Notes: generated by a model from the letters alone, not told the origin. Positions 40,154-50,350 are shown, counted from the first letter of the stretch. The stretch is 64,000 nt of DNA from Lelliottia sp. WAP21 (GCF_020532665.2 NZ_JAIWPG020000006.1:186001-250000), one strand, 5' to 3'. Translations and numbers: made by a program.

Positions 40154-41608
40154 ATGTATATCGGGATTGATCTTGGCACATCGGGTGTGAAAGCCATTCT
40201 ATTAAGCGAACAGGGTGAGGTGGTGGCCTCGCAAACGGAAAAGCTGCACGTCTCGCGCCCGCACCCGTTATGGTCAGAACAAGATCCCAAGCAGTGGTGG
40301 CTGGCTACGGACCGTGCGATGAAAGCCCTGGGTGAGCAGCACAGCCTGCGCGACGTTAAGGCGTTAGGTATTGCCGGGCAAATGCATGGTGCCACGCTGC
40401 TTGATCGCGAAAATCGCGTGCTGCGCCCGGCGATTCTCTGGAATGACGGTCGTTGCGCCGAAGAGTGCGCGCTCCTGGAAGCACAGGTGCCTGAGTCACG
40501 TGAGATCACCGGCAATCTGATGATGCCGGGGTTTACGGCACCGAAACTGCTGTGGGTGCAGCGTCATGAGCCGGAGGTTTTTCAACAGGTAGCGAAGGTC
40601 TTGTTACCTAAAGACTATTTGCGTTTTCGGATGACCGGGGAGTTTGCCAGCGACATGTCCGATGCGGCTGGCACCCTGTGGCTGGATGTCGCCAGACGCG
40701 ACTGGAGCGAGACGATGCTCGCGGCGTGTCATCTCACGCGTGAACACATGCCTGCCCTTTTTGAAGGCAGTGAGGTGACGGGGACGTTATTAGCCTCGGT
40801 GGCCGAACGCTGGAATTTACCCGCTGTTCCTGTCGTCGCCGGCGGCGGCGATAATGCCGCCGGTGCGGTGGGTGTGGGGATGGTGGATGCGGGTCAGGCG
40901 ATGCTGTCGCTTGGCACCTCGGGCGTCTACTTCGCCGTCAGTGAAGGGTATCTGAGCAACCCTGAAAGCGCGGTGCACAGTTTTTGCCATGCGTTGCCGG
41001 GTAAATGGCATCTGATGTCGGTCATGCTCAGTGCGGCATCCTGTCTGGACTGGGCGGCAAAACTCACCGGCGCAGACGATGTCCCGGCATTGATTGCGGC
41101 GGCACAACAGGCGGATGAAGAGGCCGACCCTGTCTGGTTCCTGCCGTATCTTTCCGGCGAACGTACGCCGCACAATAACCCACAGGCTAAAGGTGTTTTC
41201 TTTGGCTTAACCCATCAGCATGGCCCTGCCGAGCTGGCCCGTGCGGTGCTGGAAGGAGTGGGCTATGCCCTGGCCGATGGAATGGACGTGGTGCACGATT
41301 GCGGCCTTAAGCCCGGGCACATTACGCTGATTGGCGGCGGTGCGCGAAGCAGCTACTGGCGACAAATGCTGGCAGATATCAGCGGCCTGACGCTGGATTA
41401 TCGCACCGGCGGTGACGTCGGCCCGGCACTGGGGGCGGCACGTCTGGCGCAGATCGCCATGAATCCGGACAAAGCTCTGACAGAACTTCTGCCACAACTG
41501 CCACTGGAGCAGTCCCATCGTCCGGATGCGGAGCGCCACGCGCGCTATGCCAGACAACGCGATGTTTTCCGCAAAATTTACCAACAGCTTTTGCCCCTGA
41601 TGTCATAA
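40154..41608 (+). CDS. xylB: Xylulokinase
   Basis: FGGY kinase that makes D-xylulose 5-phosphate. It has 484 residues, the E. coli length. Phosphate loop IDLGTSGVKA at residues 4-13; QMHGATLLD substrate loop; catalytic Asp233 in AGGGDNAAGAVG, the E. coli position; and the FGGY C-terminal block LIGGGARSSYWRQMLADI. AAAGGAG lies before the ATG at 40154. Co-transcribed with xylA through a leaky hairpin. Confidence 0.98.
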   Translation: MYIGIDLGTSGVKAILLSEQGEVVASQTEKLHVSRPHPLWSEQDPKQWWLATDRAMKALGEQHSLRDVKALGIAGQMHGATLLDRENRVLRPAILWNDGRCAEECALLEAQVPESREITGNLMMPGFTAPKLLWVQRHEPEVFQQVAKVLLPKDYLRFRMTGEFASDMSDAAGTLWLDVARRDWSETMLAACHLTREHMPALFEGSEVTGTLLASVAERWNLPAVPVVAGGGDNAAGAVGVGMVDAGQAMLSLGTSGVYFAVSEGYLSNPESAVHSFCHALPGKWHLMSVMLSAASCLDWAAKLTGADDVPALIAAAQQADEEADPVWFLPYLSGERTPHNNPQAKGVFFGLTHQHGPAELARAVLEGVGYALADGMDVVHDCGLKPGHITLIGGGARSSYWRQMLADISGLTLDYRTGGDVGPALGAARLAQIAMNPDKALTELLPQLPLEQSHRPDAERHARYARQRDVFRKIYQQLLPLMS

Positions 41609-41712
41609 CGACAGCCTGGCCTGCAGCGGCATGAGGATGTCCTTTTTTGGTCTTCTCAGCCTGTTCTCTCCTCGTCAGTATAGGGTTACACCCCACGGCG
41701 AGGAGATTTACC

Positions 41713-42252
41713 ATGTCACGTACTGCATTAATCAACATCGATACTCAGCAGTCATTTCATCATCGGGAATACTGGCAGGAATCGGGATTCACCGCGTTTC
41801 AGCAGGCGATGCTGGGCCTGATCGACGGCTGTGAGTCGCGTAGCATTCCGGTAGTGGATATCTTCCATGTTGACGACAGCGGACCTTTCTCGCTGCAAAG
41901 CGGACATGTCCAGCCCATGTCCTTTTTACGTCATAAACCGGCGGTTATTTTTCATAAACACGTCCATAATGCGTTTACCGATACGGGGCTCGATCGCTGG
42001 TTGCGTGAACGGGATATTCATCGTCTGATCATCTGCGGGCTTCGCACGGAGCAATGCTGTGAAACCACGGCACGTGTGGCGTCGGATCTGGGTTATCGCG
42101 TCATCTTTGTCAGTGAGGCAACGCTGACGTTTCCCATGACGTATCAGGGCATAACCCTTGATACCCACGATTTACGCCACCGGACTGAAACCGTGCTGGC
42201 CGGACGTTTTGCAGAAATTAAAACCGTTGCGGAGACGCTGGAGTCGCTCTGA
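41713..42252 (+). CDS. Isochorismatase-family cysteine hydrolase
   Basis: Cytosolic hydrolase of 179 residues. The Asp-Lys-Cys triad is visible: Asp in ALINIDTQQSF (about residue 9), Lys in IFHKHVHNAF (about 77) and Cys in LRTEQCCETTAR (about 113). GAGGAG precedes the ATG at 41713. Family members hydrolyse amides such as nicotinamide, ureido compounds or isochorismate; the residues visible do not pick one. Its stop overlaps the start of a GlxA-type regulator by 1 nt, so the pair is coupled. From memory, K-12 has yiaB and yiaA at this point. Confidence 0.88.
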   Translation: MSRTALINIDTQQSFHHREYWQESGFTAFQQAMLGLIDGCESRSIPVVDIFHVDDSGPFSLQSGHVQPMSFLRHKPAVIFHKHVHNAFTDTGLDRWLRERDIHRLIICGLRTEQCCETTARVASDLGYRVIFVSEATLTFPMTYQGITLDTHDLRHRTETVLAGRFAEIKTVAETLESL

Positions 42253-43172
42253 TGAGTATTGACGTCTGGTTTGTGATGTTGCCGGGAGTCCTTTCGCTGG
42301 ATATGACCGGCCCGGCAGAAACTTTTGCGCTGGCAGGCGATGCTTTTCGCCTGCATTACATTGGCCCACAGCCAGACGTGGCGACCTCGATTGGCCTGAC
42401 GATGAGCGGTATCGCCCCTTTGCCAGACCGCTTGCCAGAAGGCAGTTTGCTGGTGTTGCCTGGCGTCTCCGACTCTTCCGTGCAATTTTCGTCCCCCGTG
42501 GCGCTGACCGTTCAGCACTGGCTGATGCGACAGCAGCCTGATATTCAGCGGCAGGCCATCACCGTCATGTGCGTCTGCTCGGGCGCGATTCTGGCCGCAA
42601 AGTGCGGCCTGCTGTACGGTAAGCAATGTACAACGCATCACGATGTGATCGCCCGCTTGCGCGCTGCCGCGCCGGGGGCCGTTATCAAAGAAAACCGAAT
42701 ATTCGTGCAGGATGATAACGTGTGGACCAGCGCGGGTATTACTTCCGGAATAGACCTGGCTCTGCATCTGATCAACCGTCTGTGCGGCCCGGAAAAAGCG
42801 CTGGCGGTGGCTCGCGAAATGGTCGTCTGGTTCCGGCGTTCGGGAGATGACCCGCAACTTTCACCCTGGCTGCGCTACCGTAATCATCTTCATCCGGCGA
42901 TACACCGTGCACAGGATGCGCTTACGGCTGAGCCGCAAAGAGGCTGGCATCTGGCCGATATCGCTGCAATGGCGCACGTCAGCCCGCGCCATTTAACCCG
43001 TCTTTTTCAGGAACATTTAGGTATTAGCGTGCGCGATTACCTGGAACAGCTTCGACTGGCCATCGCACAACAGTGGCTACGGCAGGGACGTGGCGTGGAA
43101 CACGCGGCCATCGCGGCCGGATTCTCCTCACCACGTCAGTTTCACCGGGCAAAAAGACGTCTCGTTAACTGA
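42252..43172 (+). CDS. GlxA-family AraC-type regulator
   Basis: Encodes 306 residues with a DJ-1/PfpI-like domain (about 1-170), including the elbow [17 protein letters not shown], fused to a C-terminal AraC helix-turn-helix pair (about 210-300: [35 protein letters not shown]). Such regulators often sense amides, amino acids or other nitrogen compounds. It is translated from the TGATG overlap with the hydrolase gene, so it probably controls that gene. Its end overlaps the wecH stop by 8 nt. Confidence 0.9.
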   Translation: MSIDVWFVMLPGVLSLDMTGPAETFALAGDAFRLHYIGPQPDVATSIGLTMSGIAPLPDRLPEGSLLVLPGVSDSSVQFSSPVALTVQHWLMRQQPDIQRQAITVMCVCSGAILAAKCGLLYGKQCTTHHDVIARLRAAAPGAVIKENRIFVQDDNVWTSAGITSGIDLALHLINRLCGPEKALAVAREMVVWFRRSGDDPQLSPWLRYRNHLHPAIHRAQDALTAEPQRGWHLADIAAMAHVSPRHLTRLFQEHLGISVRDYLEQLRLAIAQQWLRQGRGVEHAAIAAGFSSPRQFHRAKRRLVN

Positions 43173-44160
43173 CAAAGCGACGCGTATCGAGCTTTTGCAG
43201 CAGCACCGACAGCAGCAGGCTAACGAGGACCGTTGCGGTGAAAATCCAGACGATATCGAGCAGTGGCCAGCTTTTGAACTCCACGCCGTTCGTGCGCAGG
43301 GCGTGGATCACCAGCGCATGGAAGCCATAGATCCCGAGTGAGTGTTGCGAAATGAATCCCAGAACAGGAAGCGGACGCGCATTCAGGGTATTTTTTACCA
43401 GTGTGAGCAGAGAGACGGCGCAAATAAAGACCATTGGGCCACAGTAGAGGTACCAGGTATCGGCAAAATTCCCCCGCCAGCGCAGCTCATGTAAAGTCCC
43501 ACGCGAAATCACCACTACCGCCCCGATAAACAGCGCGGCACAAAGCCATGTCAGCCTTGGCTTTTGCGTATCCATCATGCCGATAGCGCGGCCCAGCAAG
43601 CCGTAAATCACGTAATAAAACGTATCGCCGTTGATATACAGATTGACCGGCAGCCATTCAAATCCGCCGATTTTCTGCGACAGGGTATTAGGGTTAGCGA
43701 GCAGGCCAATGACCACCATCAGGGCCAGCAGCATCTTGCCGCCCACGTTTTTTACCTGAATCAACGGAGAAACCAGGTAAATAACGATAATGGCGAAGAA
43801 AAACCACAGATGATAGAAAACCGGTTTTTGTAGCAGATTCCTGAGCGACAGCTCGGCGTTTATCGAGGTAAACAGGGTGATGTAGAGTAGCGCGACAGCG
43901 CTGTAAAACAGTAAGCATAAGGCGATACGGATGAAATGGCGCGGCTGAGCGCTGCGCTCGCCAAAAAAAAGAAACCCGGAAATCATGAAAAAGAGCGGGA
44001 CGCTAACGCGGGAGGCAGAGTTGAGGATATTGGCGATATCCCAGTTCATCGGACTGATGCTGTGAGCATTGGTGATATACCAGGTGGTGGTATGAATCAT
44101 CACCACCATTAAGCAGGCTATCCCTCGCAAATTATCAATCCAGTTAATTTTTGACTGCAT
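43165..44160 (-). CDS. wecH: O-acetyltransferase WecH
   Basis: Acyltransferase-3 family membrane protein of 331 residues, the E. coli length, which O-acetylates enterobacterial common antigen. About ten hydrophobic segments; the family His is in [21 protein letters not shown]. The start at 44160 (MQSKINWID) follows AGAGGAA and matches E. coli. The frame stays open a further 81 codons upstream, but those residues run over the divergent ysaB leader and resemble nothing in the family. Confidence 0.96.
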   Translation of the reverse strand: MQSKINWIDNLRGIACLMVVMIHTTTWYITNAHSISPMNWDIANILNSASRVSVPLFFMISGFLFFGERSAQPRHFIRIALCLLFYSAVALLYITLFTSINAELSLRNLLQKPVFYHLWFFFAIIVIYLVSPLIQVKNVGGKMLLALMVVIGLLANPNTLSQKIGGFEWLPVNLYINGDTFYYVIYGLLGRAIGMMDTQKPRLTWLCAALFIGAVVVISRGTLHELRWRGNFADTWYLYCGPMVFICAVSLLTLVKNTLNARPLPVLGFISQHSLGIYGFHALVIHALRTNGVEFKSWPLLDIVWIFTATVLVSLLLSVLLQKLDTRRFVS

Positions 44161-44342
44161 CAGTTCCTCTGACTCCATGGTAAAAATGGTCTGACTCTCA
44201 TTGCTGGCGTCTCTCTCACTGGATAATTCTGAGTTTGTTTCCGCTGCCTTGTATGGCGGGTGTGAGATTCGCAGAATGCGGCGCCATAATCTATAAAACG
44301 TATTACTAAAAATAACAGCCAGAATCCAAGGCGGTAATAAAA

Positions 44343-44648
44343 ATGATGATGAAGCGCGCTGTATCACTGTTCGCGATCCTGCTGCTGGCAGGATGCAGTA
44401 CACCCGATGATGCGCCGGCGCAGAAAGCGCAAAAAAGTAAAGTCAGCCCGGAACGGTCGTTAAATATGGAACAGCTTTGCAAGGATCAGGCGGCACACCG
44501 CTACAATACGGGCGCGCAAAAAGTCGACGTTACCGGTTTCGAGCAGTTCCAGGGCAGCTATGAGATGCGCGGTTATACCGATCGTAAAGAGAGCTTTGTC
44601 TGTTCATTCGACGCGGAAGGGCAGTTTTTGCATCTCTCTATGCGCTAG
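44343..44648 (+). CDS. ysaB: YsaB-like lipoprotein
   Basis: Small lipoprotein of 101 residues (99 in E. coli). The lipobox LLAGC is at residues 14-18, and the mature part shares [36 protein letters not shown] and [15 protein letters not shown] with E. coli YsaB. Three consecutive ATGs could start it. Divergent from wecH and upstream of glyQ. No function is known. Confidence 0.93.
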   Translation: MMMKRAVSLFAILLLAGCSTPDDAPAQKAQKSKVSPERSLNMEQLCKDQAAHRYNTGAQKVDVTGFEQFQGSYEMRGYTDRKESFVCSFDAEGQFLHLSMR

Positions 44649-44745
44649 GGCAGGACGTCAGCCGCGCGCTGTCCGCCAGAACGCTTATTTCCCCAATTTT
44701 CCTTAAACAAACCCGTTTCGTACTGTATATCTTCCGGTCAGCGGG

Positions 44746-44751
44746 TATACT
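44746..44751 (+). promoter_or_regulatory. -10 element of glyQS
   Basis: TATACT lies 43 nt before the glyQ start in the 145-bp spacer after ysaB. No good -35 hexamer is found at the matching distance. Confidence 0.4.
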
Positions 44752-44793
44752 GATCGCTTCCATTCAAAACACACGTATCCAGCACGAAAAACT

Positions 44794-45705
44794 ATGCAAA
44801 AGTTTGATACCAAGACCTTCCAGGGCCTGATCCTGACTTTACAGGATTACTGGGCTCGCCAGGGCTGCACCATCGTTCAACCTTTGGACATGGAAGTGGG
44901 CGCAGGCACTTCACACCCGATGACCAGTTTACGTGCATTGGGACCCGAGCCGATGGCGACTGCCTATGTGCAGCCGTCGCGTCGTCCAACCGATGGTCGT
45001 TACGGCGAAAACCCGAACCGCTTACAGCACTATTATCAGTTCCAGGTGGTGATTAAGCCTTCACCGGACAATATTCAGGAACTGTATCTCGGTTCGCTGA
45101 AAGAGCTGGGCGTGGATCCGACCATTCACGACATTCGCTTTGTTGAAGATAACTGGGAAAACCCAACGCTGGGTGCCTGGGGTCTGGGTTGGGAAGTGTG
45201 GCTGAACGGGATGGAAGTGACGCAGTTCACTTACTTCCAACAGGTGGGTGGTCTGGAATGTAAGCCCATCACCGGTGAAATCACCTACGGTCTGGAACGT
45301 CTGGCGATGTACATTCAGGGCGTAGACAGCGTTTACGACCTGGTCTGGAGCGACGGCCCGCTGGGTAAAACCACTTACGGCGACGTGTTCCATCAGAATG
45401 AAGTGGAACAATCCACTTATAACTTCGAATACGCGGACGTGGACTTCCTGTTCACCTGCTTCGAGCAGTATGAGAAAGAAGCCCAGCAGCTGCTGGCGCT
45501 GGAGACTCCACTGCCGCTGCCAGCCTATGAGCGTATTCTGAAGGCCGCCCACAGCTTCAACCTGCTGGACGCCCGCAAAGCCATCTCCGTGACTGAACGT
45601 CAGCGTTATATCCTGCGTATTCGCACCCTGACCAAAGCCGTTGCAGAAGCTTACTATGCGTCCCGTGAAGCCCTTGGCTTCCCGATGTGCAACCGAAACA
45701 AATAA
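44794..45705 (+). CDS. glyQ: Glycyl-tRNA synthetase, alpha subunit
   Basis: Catalytic subunit of the bacterial alpha2-beta2 glycyl-tRNA synthetase, 303 residues as in E. coli. Class II features: [40 protein letters not shown] and [14 protein letters not shown]. It is followed by glyS after 9 nt and forms a two-gene operon. Confidence 0.99.
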   Translation: MQKFDTKTFQGLILTLQDYWARQGCTIVQPLDMEVGAGTSHPMTSLRALGPEPMATAYVQPSRRPTDGRYGENPNRLQHYYQFQVVIKPSPDNIQELYLGSLKELGVDPTIHDIRFVEDNWENPTLGAWGLGWEVWLNGMEVTQFTYFQQVGGLECKPITGEITYGLERLAMYIQGVDSVYDLVWSDGPLGKTTYGDVFHQNEVEQSTYNFEYADVDFLFTCFEQYEKEAQQLLALETPLPLPAYERILKAAHSFNLLDARKAISVTERQRYILRIRTLTKAVAEAYYASREALGFPMCNRNK

Positions 45706-45714
45706 GAGGCGGCC

Positions 45715-47784
45715 ATGTCTGAGAAAACTTTCCTGGTGGAAATCGGCACTGAAGAGCTGCCACCAAAAGCCCTGCGCAGCCTGGCGGAGTCCTTCGCTGC
45801 GAACGTGACGGCTGAGCTGGATAACGCTGGCCTGGCACACGGTAAAATTGAATGGTTTGCTGCTCCGCGTCGTCTGGCGCTGAAAGTGGCGAATCTTGCG
45901 GCATCGCAACCCGATCGTGAAGTTGAAAAACGCGGTCCTGCGATTGCCCAGGCGTTTGACGCTGAAGGCAAGCCGAGCAAAGCGGCTGAAGGCTGGGCGC
46001 GTGGCTGCGGTATCACCGTTGATCAGGCCGAGCGTCTGACCACCGATAAAGGTGAATGGCTGCTGTATCGCGCCCATGTTAAAGGCGAAAGTGCACAAGC
46101 ACTGCTGCCAAACATGATTGCCACCTCTCTGGCAAAACTGCCGATTCCAAAACTGATGCGCTGGGGCGCGTCCGACGTCCACTTTGTGCGTCCGGTTCAT
46201 ACCGTGACCCTGCTGTTAGGCAGTGATGTCATCCCGGCAACGATTCTGGGCATCGCGTCCGATCGCGTGATCCGCGGCCACCGCTTTATGGGCGAGCCAG
46301 AGTTCACGATTGATAACGCAGACCAGTATCCGCAGATCCTGCTTGAGCGCGGTAAAGTGATCGCCGATTACGAACAGCGTAAAGCCAAAATCAAGGCGGA
46401 TGCAGAAGAGGCGGCGCGTAAAATTGGTGGTCAAGCCGATCTGAGCGAAAGCCTGCTCGAAGAAGTGACTTCGCTGGTGGAATGGCCGGTCGTGCTGACC
46501 GCGAAATTCGAAGAGAAATTCCTCGCGGTTCCTGCCGAAGCGCTGGTGTACACCATGAAGGGTGACCAGAAGTACTTCCCGGTATACGCCCAGGACGGCA
46601 AGCTGCTGCCAAACTTTATCTTCGTGGCTAACATCGAATCGAAAGATCCGATGCAGATTATTTCCGGTAACGAGAAAGTTGTTCGTCCACGTCTGGCAGA
46701 TGCTGAGTTCTTCTTTAATACCGACCGTAAAAAGCGTCTGGAAGATCATCTGCCGCGTCTGCAAACCGTGTTGTTCCAGCAACAGCTGGGTACGCTGCGC
46801 GACAAGACTGACCGTATTGCTGAGCTGTCCGGCTGGATCGCACGTGAAATCGGTGCTGACGTCAACCACGCTACCCGCGCGGGTCTGCTGTCTAAGTGCG
46901 ACCTGATGACCAACATGGTGTTCGAATTTACCGACACTCAGGGTGTGATGGGCATGCACTACGCGCGCCACGATGGCGAAGCGGAAGATGTGGCTGTCGC
47001 GCTGAACGAGCAGTATCAACCGCGCTTTGCGGGTGACGATCTGCCGTCCAACCCTGTGGCTTGTGCGGTTGCCATTGCCGATAAGATGGACACCCTGGCG
47101 GGTATCTTCGGGATTGGCCAGCATCCGAAAGGCGACAAAGATCCGTTTGCGCTGCGCCGTGCTGCGCTGGGCGTGCTGCGTATCATCGTTGAGAAGAACC
47201 TGAATCTGGATCTGCAGACCCTGACCGAAGAAGCGGTGCGTCTGTACGGTGACAAGCTGACCAACGCGAAAGTGGTGGATGACGTTATCGACTTTATGCT
47301 GGGCCGTTTCCGCGCCTGGTATCAGGACGAAGGTTATACCGTTGATACGATTCAGGCGGTGCTGGCACGTCGTCCGACCCGTCCGGCAGATTTCGATGCG
47401 CGTATGAAGGCGGTGTCTCACTTCCGTACGCTGGAAGCGGCGTCTGCGCTGGCGGCGGCGAACAAGCGTGTCTCCAACATCCTTGCGAAATCTGACGAAA
47501 CGCTGAACGAGCGCGTCAACGCGGCCACGCTGAAAGAGCCAGAAGAGATTGCGCTGGCGCTGCAGGTTGTGGTGCTGCGCGACAAGCTGGAGCCGTTCTT
47601 TGAAGAAGGTCGCTATCAGGAAGCGCTGGTTGAACTGGCTGAGCTGCGTGAAGTTATCGACGCCTTCTTTGAGAAGGTCATGGTGAACGTCGAGGATAAA
47701 GAGCTGCGAATTAACCGTCTCTCTATGCTTGAGAAACTGCGCGAGCTGTTCCTGCGCGTGGCGGATATCTCGCTGCTGCAGTAA
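45715..47784 (+). CDS. glyS: Glycyl-tRNA synthetase, beta subunit
   Basis: tRNA-binding beta subunit, 689 residues as in E. coli. It starts [20 protein letters not shown]. An HD-like central domain ([20 protein letters not shown]) and a C-terminal anticodon-binding domain (about 590-689) are recognisable. Long reading frames on the opposite strand here are composition artefacts. A REP-like hairpin and a strong terminator follow. Confidence 0.99.
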   Translation: MSEKTFLVEIGTEELPPKALRSLAESFAANVTAELDNAGLAHGKIEWFAAPRRLALKVANLAASQPDREVEKRGPAIAQAFDAEGKPSKAAEGWARGCGITVDQAERLTTDKGEWLLYRAHVKGESAQALLPNMIATSLAKLPIPKLMRWGASDVHFVRPVHTVTLLLGSDVIPATILGIASDRVIRGHRFMGEPEFTIDNADQYPQILLERGKVIADYEQRKAKIKADAEEAARKIGGQADLSESLLEEVTSLVEWPVVLTAKFEEKFLAVPAEALVYTMKGDQKYFPVYAQDGKLLPNFIFVANIESKDPMQIISGNEKVVRPRLADAEFFFNTDRKKRLEDHLPRLQTVLFQQQLGTLRDKTDRIAELSGWIAREIGADVNHATRAGLLSKCDLMTNMVFEFTDTQGVMGMHYARHDGEAEDVAVALNEQYQPRFAGDDLPSNPVACAVAIADKMDTLAGIFGIGQHPKGDKDPFALRRAALGVLRIIVEKNLNLDLQTLTEEAVRLYGDKLTNAKVVDDVIDFMLGRFRAWYQDEGYTVDTIQAVLARRPTRPADFDARMKAVSHFRTLEAASALAAANKRVSNILAKSDETLNERVNAATLKEPEEIALALQVVVLRDKLEPFFEEGRYQEALVELAELREVIDAFFEKVMVNVEDKELRINRLSMLEKLRELFLRVADISLLQ

Positions 47785-47796
47785 GACACTGTTTTT

Positions 47797-47822
47797 GCCC
47801 GGCGACGCTAAGCTTGCCGGGT
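47797..47822 (+). repeat. REP-like hairpin after glyS
   Basis: GCCCGGC and GCCGGGT enclose a 12-nt loop containing GCTAAGCTT. The layout resembles enterobacterial REP sequences (GCCCGGyGgCGCT...GCCGGGC). It starts 12 nt after the glyS stop. Confidence 0.6.
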
Positions 47823-47833
47823 ACCGCGCTGTC

Positions 47834-47855
47834 AAAACCCGCTTCGGCGGGTTTT
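47834..47855 (+). terminator. Terminator of glyQS
   Basis: AAAACCCGC, loop TTCG, GCGGGTTTT. A GC stem flanked by A- and T-tracts, 50 nt after glyS. Confidence 0.88.
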
Positions 47856-48063
47856 GTTATTTATCGCCCTCGAAATGATCGTTTCGCATACTGCTGAAAA
47901 ATTAACCTTGAAAGGAGACGTCTGAACCCGTTATCCTGATCCCCGTTAATTTTCGCCCTCTGGAGCGCCCCCCAAAAATGAACAATCACGACTGATGAAT
48001 TTCGATCCTTGCTAAACGCGCCCGCGTTGGCAGGGGATGTGTTGATTTCATTCAGGAGTGCTT

Positions 48064-49683
48064 ATGGCTCATTTTGTGCAGTCCCCTTCTTTTATTTTGC
48101 ATCAGGTCACCTGTCAGTTTGCGACGGGCGATATCCTTTTTGGTCCTCTTAATGTCTCTCTGGAGCCGTCTTTGTGCGCGCTGGTGGGGCGTAACGGTAG
48201 CGGTAAAACACGCCTGTTACGGCTACTGGCTGGGCTGGATGCGCCGGCATCCGGGCACATAGAACGTTCTGGCTCGTGGGCGTATGTGGCGCAGCATCAC
48301 GTTGTTTCGCCCCGTACCACGCTCGCAGAACTCCTGGGCGTAGAGGCCATTTTTGCTGCCCGACAGCGCATCGATAGCGGAGAATACCTGCCGGACGATC
48401 TTGAACGGCTCGACGGCCACTGGGACCTTGGTGAGCGGCTCGTGCAGGCGTTTGCCAGGGCCAGCCTGCCGCCATTTTCCCCCGATAAGCGTGCCGCAGA
48501 ATTGAGCGGCGGCGAGCGTGTTCGCGCCTTGCTTTGCGGTGCTTTTACGGCCGATGCCGACTTTTTGCTGCTTGATGAGCCAACCAATCACCTCGACAGA
48601 GAAGGCCGCGACTGGTTTTATGCCGAGCTTTCCCGTCAGCGCGGCGGGGTGCTGGTTGCTTCACACGATCGCGAGCTGCTGGAGCAGGTGCCCTGTATTC
48701 TGGAGCTGAGCGTGGCAGGATTGCGGCGCTACGGTGGAAATTACACTGACTATCAGCGCCAGCGCGGGAGTGAACAACAGGCGGCCCGCGCAGCGCTGGC
48801 TCATGCCGCAACTGAGCGCAAGCGGACCCGTGCACGTATGCAAAAAGAGCATGACGACAGTCTCAGGCGGTCTGCGAAGACGCTGCGCAAGGTGGATAGT
48901 CTGAACATCGCCTCCTTTGAACGCGTCCGGTATAAAGCAGAGGCGAAGGAACGTCCTGCTGCCTGGCGCAAACAGCATCATGAACAAAATGACGCCCTGA
49001 ACAGGGCGGTCAATCTGGCGCGAGAAAAGGTGACAGAAGATGACCCGGTGATGTTTACCCTGCCTGGCAGCCAGATCGCCGAAGGAAAGCAGGCCCTGGT
49101 CCTGGAAGAGGTACAATTGCCTTTTGTTGCTATGCCGCCCCTGACCTGGCGGATGGACGGACCGATGCGGGTTGCACTGCGCGGACCCAATGGCTGCGGC
49201 AAATCGACGCTTCTCAAGGTGATATTAGGTGAGATCGCCCCGCTTTCCGGGCGTTGTCATGCGTCGGTGAAGATGGCGTATCTCGATCAGCATCTCTCTT
49301 CGCTGGACCTGACGCAATCGGTGATGACGCTTCTCAATCTGAACAATACCCCACTAGAGGAGGGCGTTCTGCGCACGCGTCTGGCACAACTGCAGTTAGG
49401 CGCGGATAAGGTTTCATTGCCCCTTGCTGAACTGAGCGGTGGAGAACGGTTAAAAGCCGCCCTGGCCTGCGTATTGTGGCGGGCCGATGCGACGCAGTTG
49501 CTGCTGCTGGATGAGCCAACCAACCATCTGGATTTGGCCTCTGTGCAGGCAATCGAGGCGGCGTTGGCCGATTTTCCGGGGGCTTTACTGGTTGTGTCTC
49601 ATGATAATGCCTTTCTGGACGGGCTTAAGCTGACCCATGAGATGGTCTGGCAACAGGCGGGATGGTATTGCAGAGAACGCTAA
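48064..49683 (+). CDS. ABC-F family ATPase
   Basis: Soluble duplicated ATPase of 539 residues without membrane segments. Cassette 1: Walker A GRNGSGKT (residues 42-49), signature ELSGGERVRAL, Walker B LLLDEPTNHLD. Cassette 2: Walker A GPNGCGKST, signature ELSGGERLKAAL, Walker B LLLLDEPTNHLD. The basic linker between them (about 235-320, rich in Arg, Lys and Gln) is the interdomain arm that enters the ribosome in this family. It differs from E. coli EttA, Uup, YbiT and YheS as I remember them. AGGAG lies 5 nt before ATG 48064. No such gene lies after glyS in K-12. Role: translation factor or antibiotic protection, undecided. Confidence 0.88.
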   Translation: MAHFVQSPSFILHQVTCQFATGDILFGPLNVSLEPSLCALVGRNGSGKTRLLRLLAGLDAPASGHIERSGSWAYVAQHHVVSPRTTLAELLGVEAIFAARQRIDSGEYLPDDLERLDGHWDLGERLVQAFARASLPPFSPDKRAAELSGGERVRALLCGAFTADADFLLLDEPTNHLDREGRDWFYAELSRQRGGVLVASHDRELLEQVPCILELSVAGLRRYGGNYTDYQRQRGSEQQAARAALAHAATERKRTRARMQKEHDDSLRRSAKTLRKVDSLNIASFERVRYKAEAKERPAAWRKQHHEQNDALNRAVNLAREKVTEDDPVMFTLPGSQIAEGKQALVLEEVQLPFVAMPPLTWRMDGPMRVALRGPNGCGKSTLLKVILGEIAPLSGRCHASVKMAYLDQHLSSLDLTQSVMTLLNLNNTPLEEGVLRTRLAQLQLGADKVSLPLAELSGGERLKAALACVLWRADATQLLLLDEPTNHLDLASVQAIEAALADFPGALLVVSHDNAFLDGLKLTHEMVWQQAGWYCRER

Positions 49684-49692
49684 AAACACAAA

Positions 49693-49720
49693 CCCCCGCA
49701 TTCGCGGGGGCGTAAACATT
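49693..49720. terminator. Terminator between the ABC-F gene and yiaG
   Basis: CCCCCGC (49693-49699), loop ATTC, GCGGGGG (49704-49710), followed by CGTAAACATTTTT. It sits between converging genes. Confidence 0.75.
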
Positions 49721-49741
49721 TTTAATGCATTTTAGGCCTTA

Positions 49742-50020
49742 CTACGGGCTGAGTACGGGCGTTGCCTGAATCAGGCGCATCAGCTTTAACTCGGTCATGG
49801 AAGGTTTAACACGCTTTGATTCCCATTCCTGAACCTGAGCGACGCTTACGCCCATTTCTCTAGCGAAATCAATAGTTTTCAATCCTGTCCCTTTGCGCAA
49901 TCGCTCAAATTCAGTAAAGGGATTGGATTTTTGCGCCAACGTCACCGTCTGCGATAGATCTTTAAATACAATTTGTTCCAGGCTGGTTAACAGCTCAAAC
50001 ATTGGGTCTTTAGATTCCAT
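49742..50020 (-). CDS. yiaG: HTH-type regulator YiaG
   Basis: Encodes 92 residues (96 in E. coli). A Cro/C1-type helix-turn-helix lies at about residues 38-75: RLRKGTGLKTIDFAREMGVSVAQVQEWESKRVKPS. The antitoxin-like fold resembles HigA or MqsA C-terminal domains, but no toxin gene adjoins. Divergent from yiaF across 330 bp. Confidence 0.93.
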   Translation of the reverse strand: MESKDPMFELLTSLEQIVFKDLSQTVTLAQKSNPFTEFERLRKGTGLKTIDFAREMGVSVAQVQEWESKRVKPSMTELKLMRLIQATPVLSP

Positions 50021-50226
50021 TAAGAACTCCTCATAAATCTCACAACGGGATCATGAACATCAGAGAGCCATTTAAGAGTAGTTGCAAAAAGGAACGATGG
50101 ATCGTTGCGGAGGTGATTAATCGTGCGGTAAGTATTGCCTGAGCGTTTCAGCATGAGGAATTGTGATGCTAATTACCTGATTAATCATAAGCAGGCTTTG
50201 AATGGTATTTTTTTGTAAATCGTCAT

Positions 50227-50250
50227 AAAAAAAGCGGCAATAGCCGTTTT
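50227..50250 (-). terminator. Minus-strand terminator without an assigned transcript
   Basis: On the minus strand: AAAACGGC, loop TATT, GCCGC, then seven T residues. It lies in the 330-bp yiaG-yiaF divergent spacer (50021-50350), about 200 bp before yiaG. No annotated minus-strand gene lies between it and the yiaF start, so it would end a short unannotated transcript. Nothing else coding is visible in the spacer. Confidence 0.5.
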
Positions 50251-50302
50251 GCATGAAAAGAGTATCTTGCGGACGTGACCTGGACTATTCTTGTCACCAT
50301 TG

Positions 50303-50316
50303 GGCACACGTGTGCC
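50303..50316. promoter_or_regulatory. Palindrome in the yiaF leader
   Basis: GGCACACGTGTGCC is a perfect 14-bp palindrome 35 bp before the yiaF start, followed after 7 nt by seven T residues. It could be a regulator site or part of an attenuator hairpin. Confidence 0.45.
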
Positions 50317-50350
50317 AGAGTGCGTTTTTTTGGGTGAAAGGAGTAATAAA

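Noticed and set aside
45061-47835. Two very long minus-strand frames (379 and 539 codons) opposite glyQ and glyS
   Set aside because: Their translations are rich in His, Arg, Gln and Phe and resemble nothing, while both plus-strand frames match glyQ and glyS end to end. They reflect codon bias on the coding strand.
49742-50020. yiaG as the antitoxin half of a toxin-antitoxin pair
   Set aside because: The fold is antitoxin-like, but neither side has a small toxin gene, and E. coli YiaG is also solitary.
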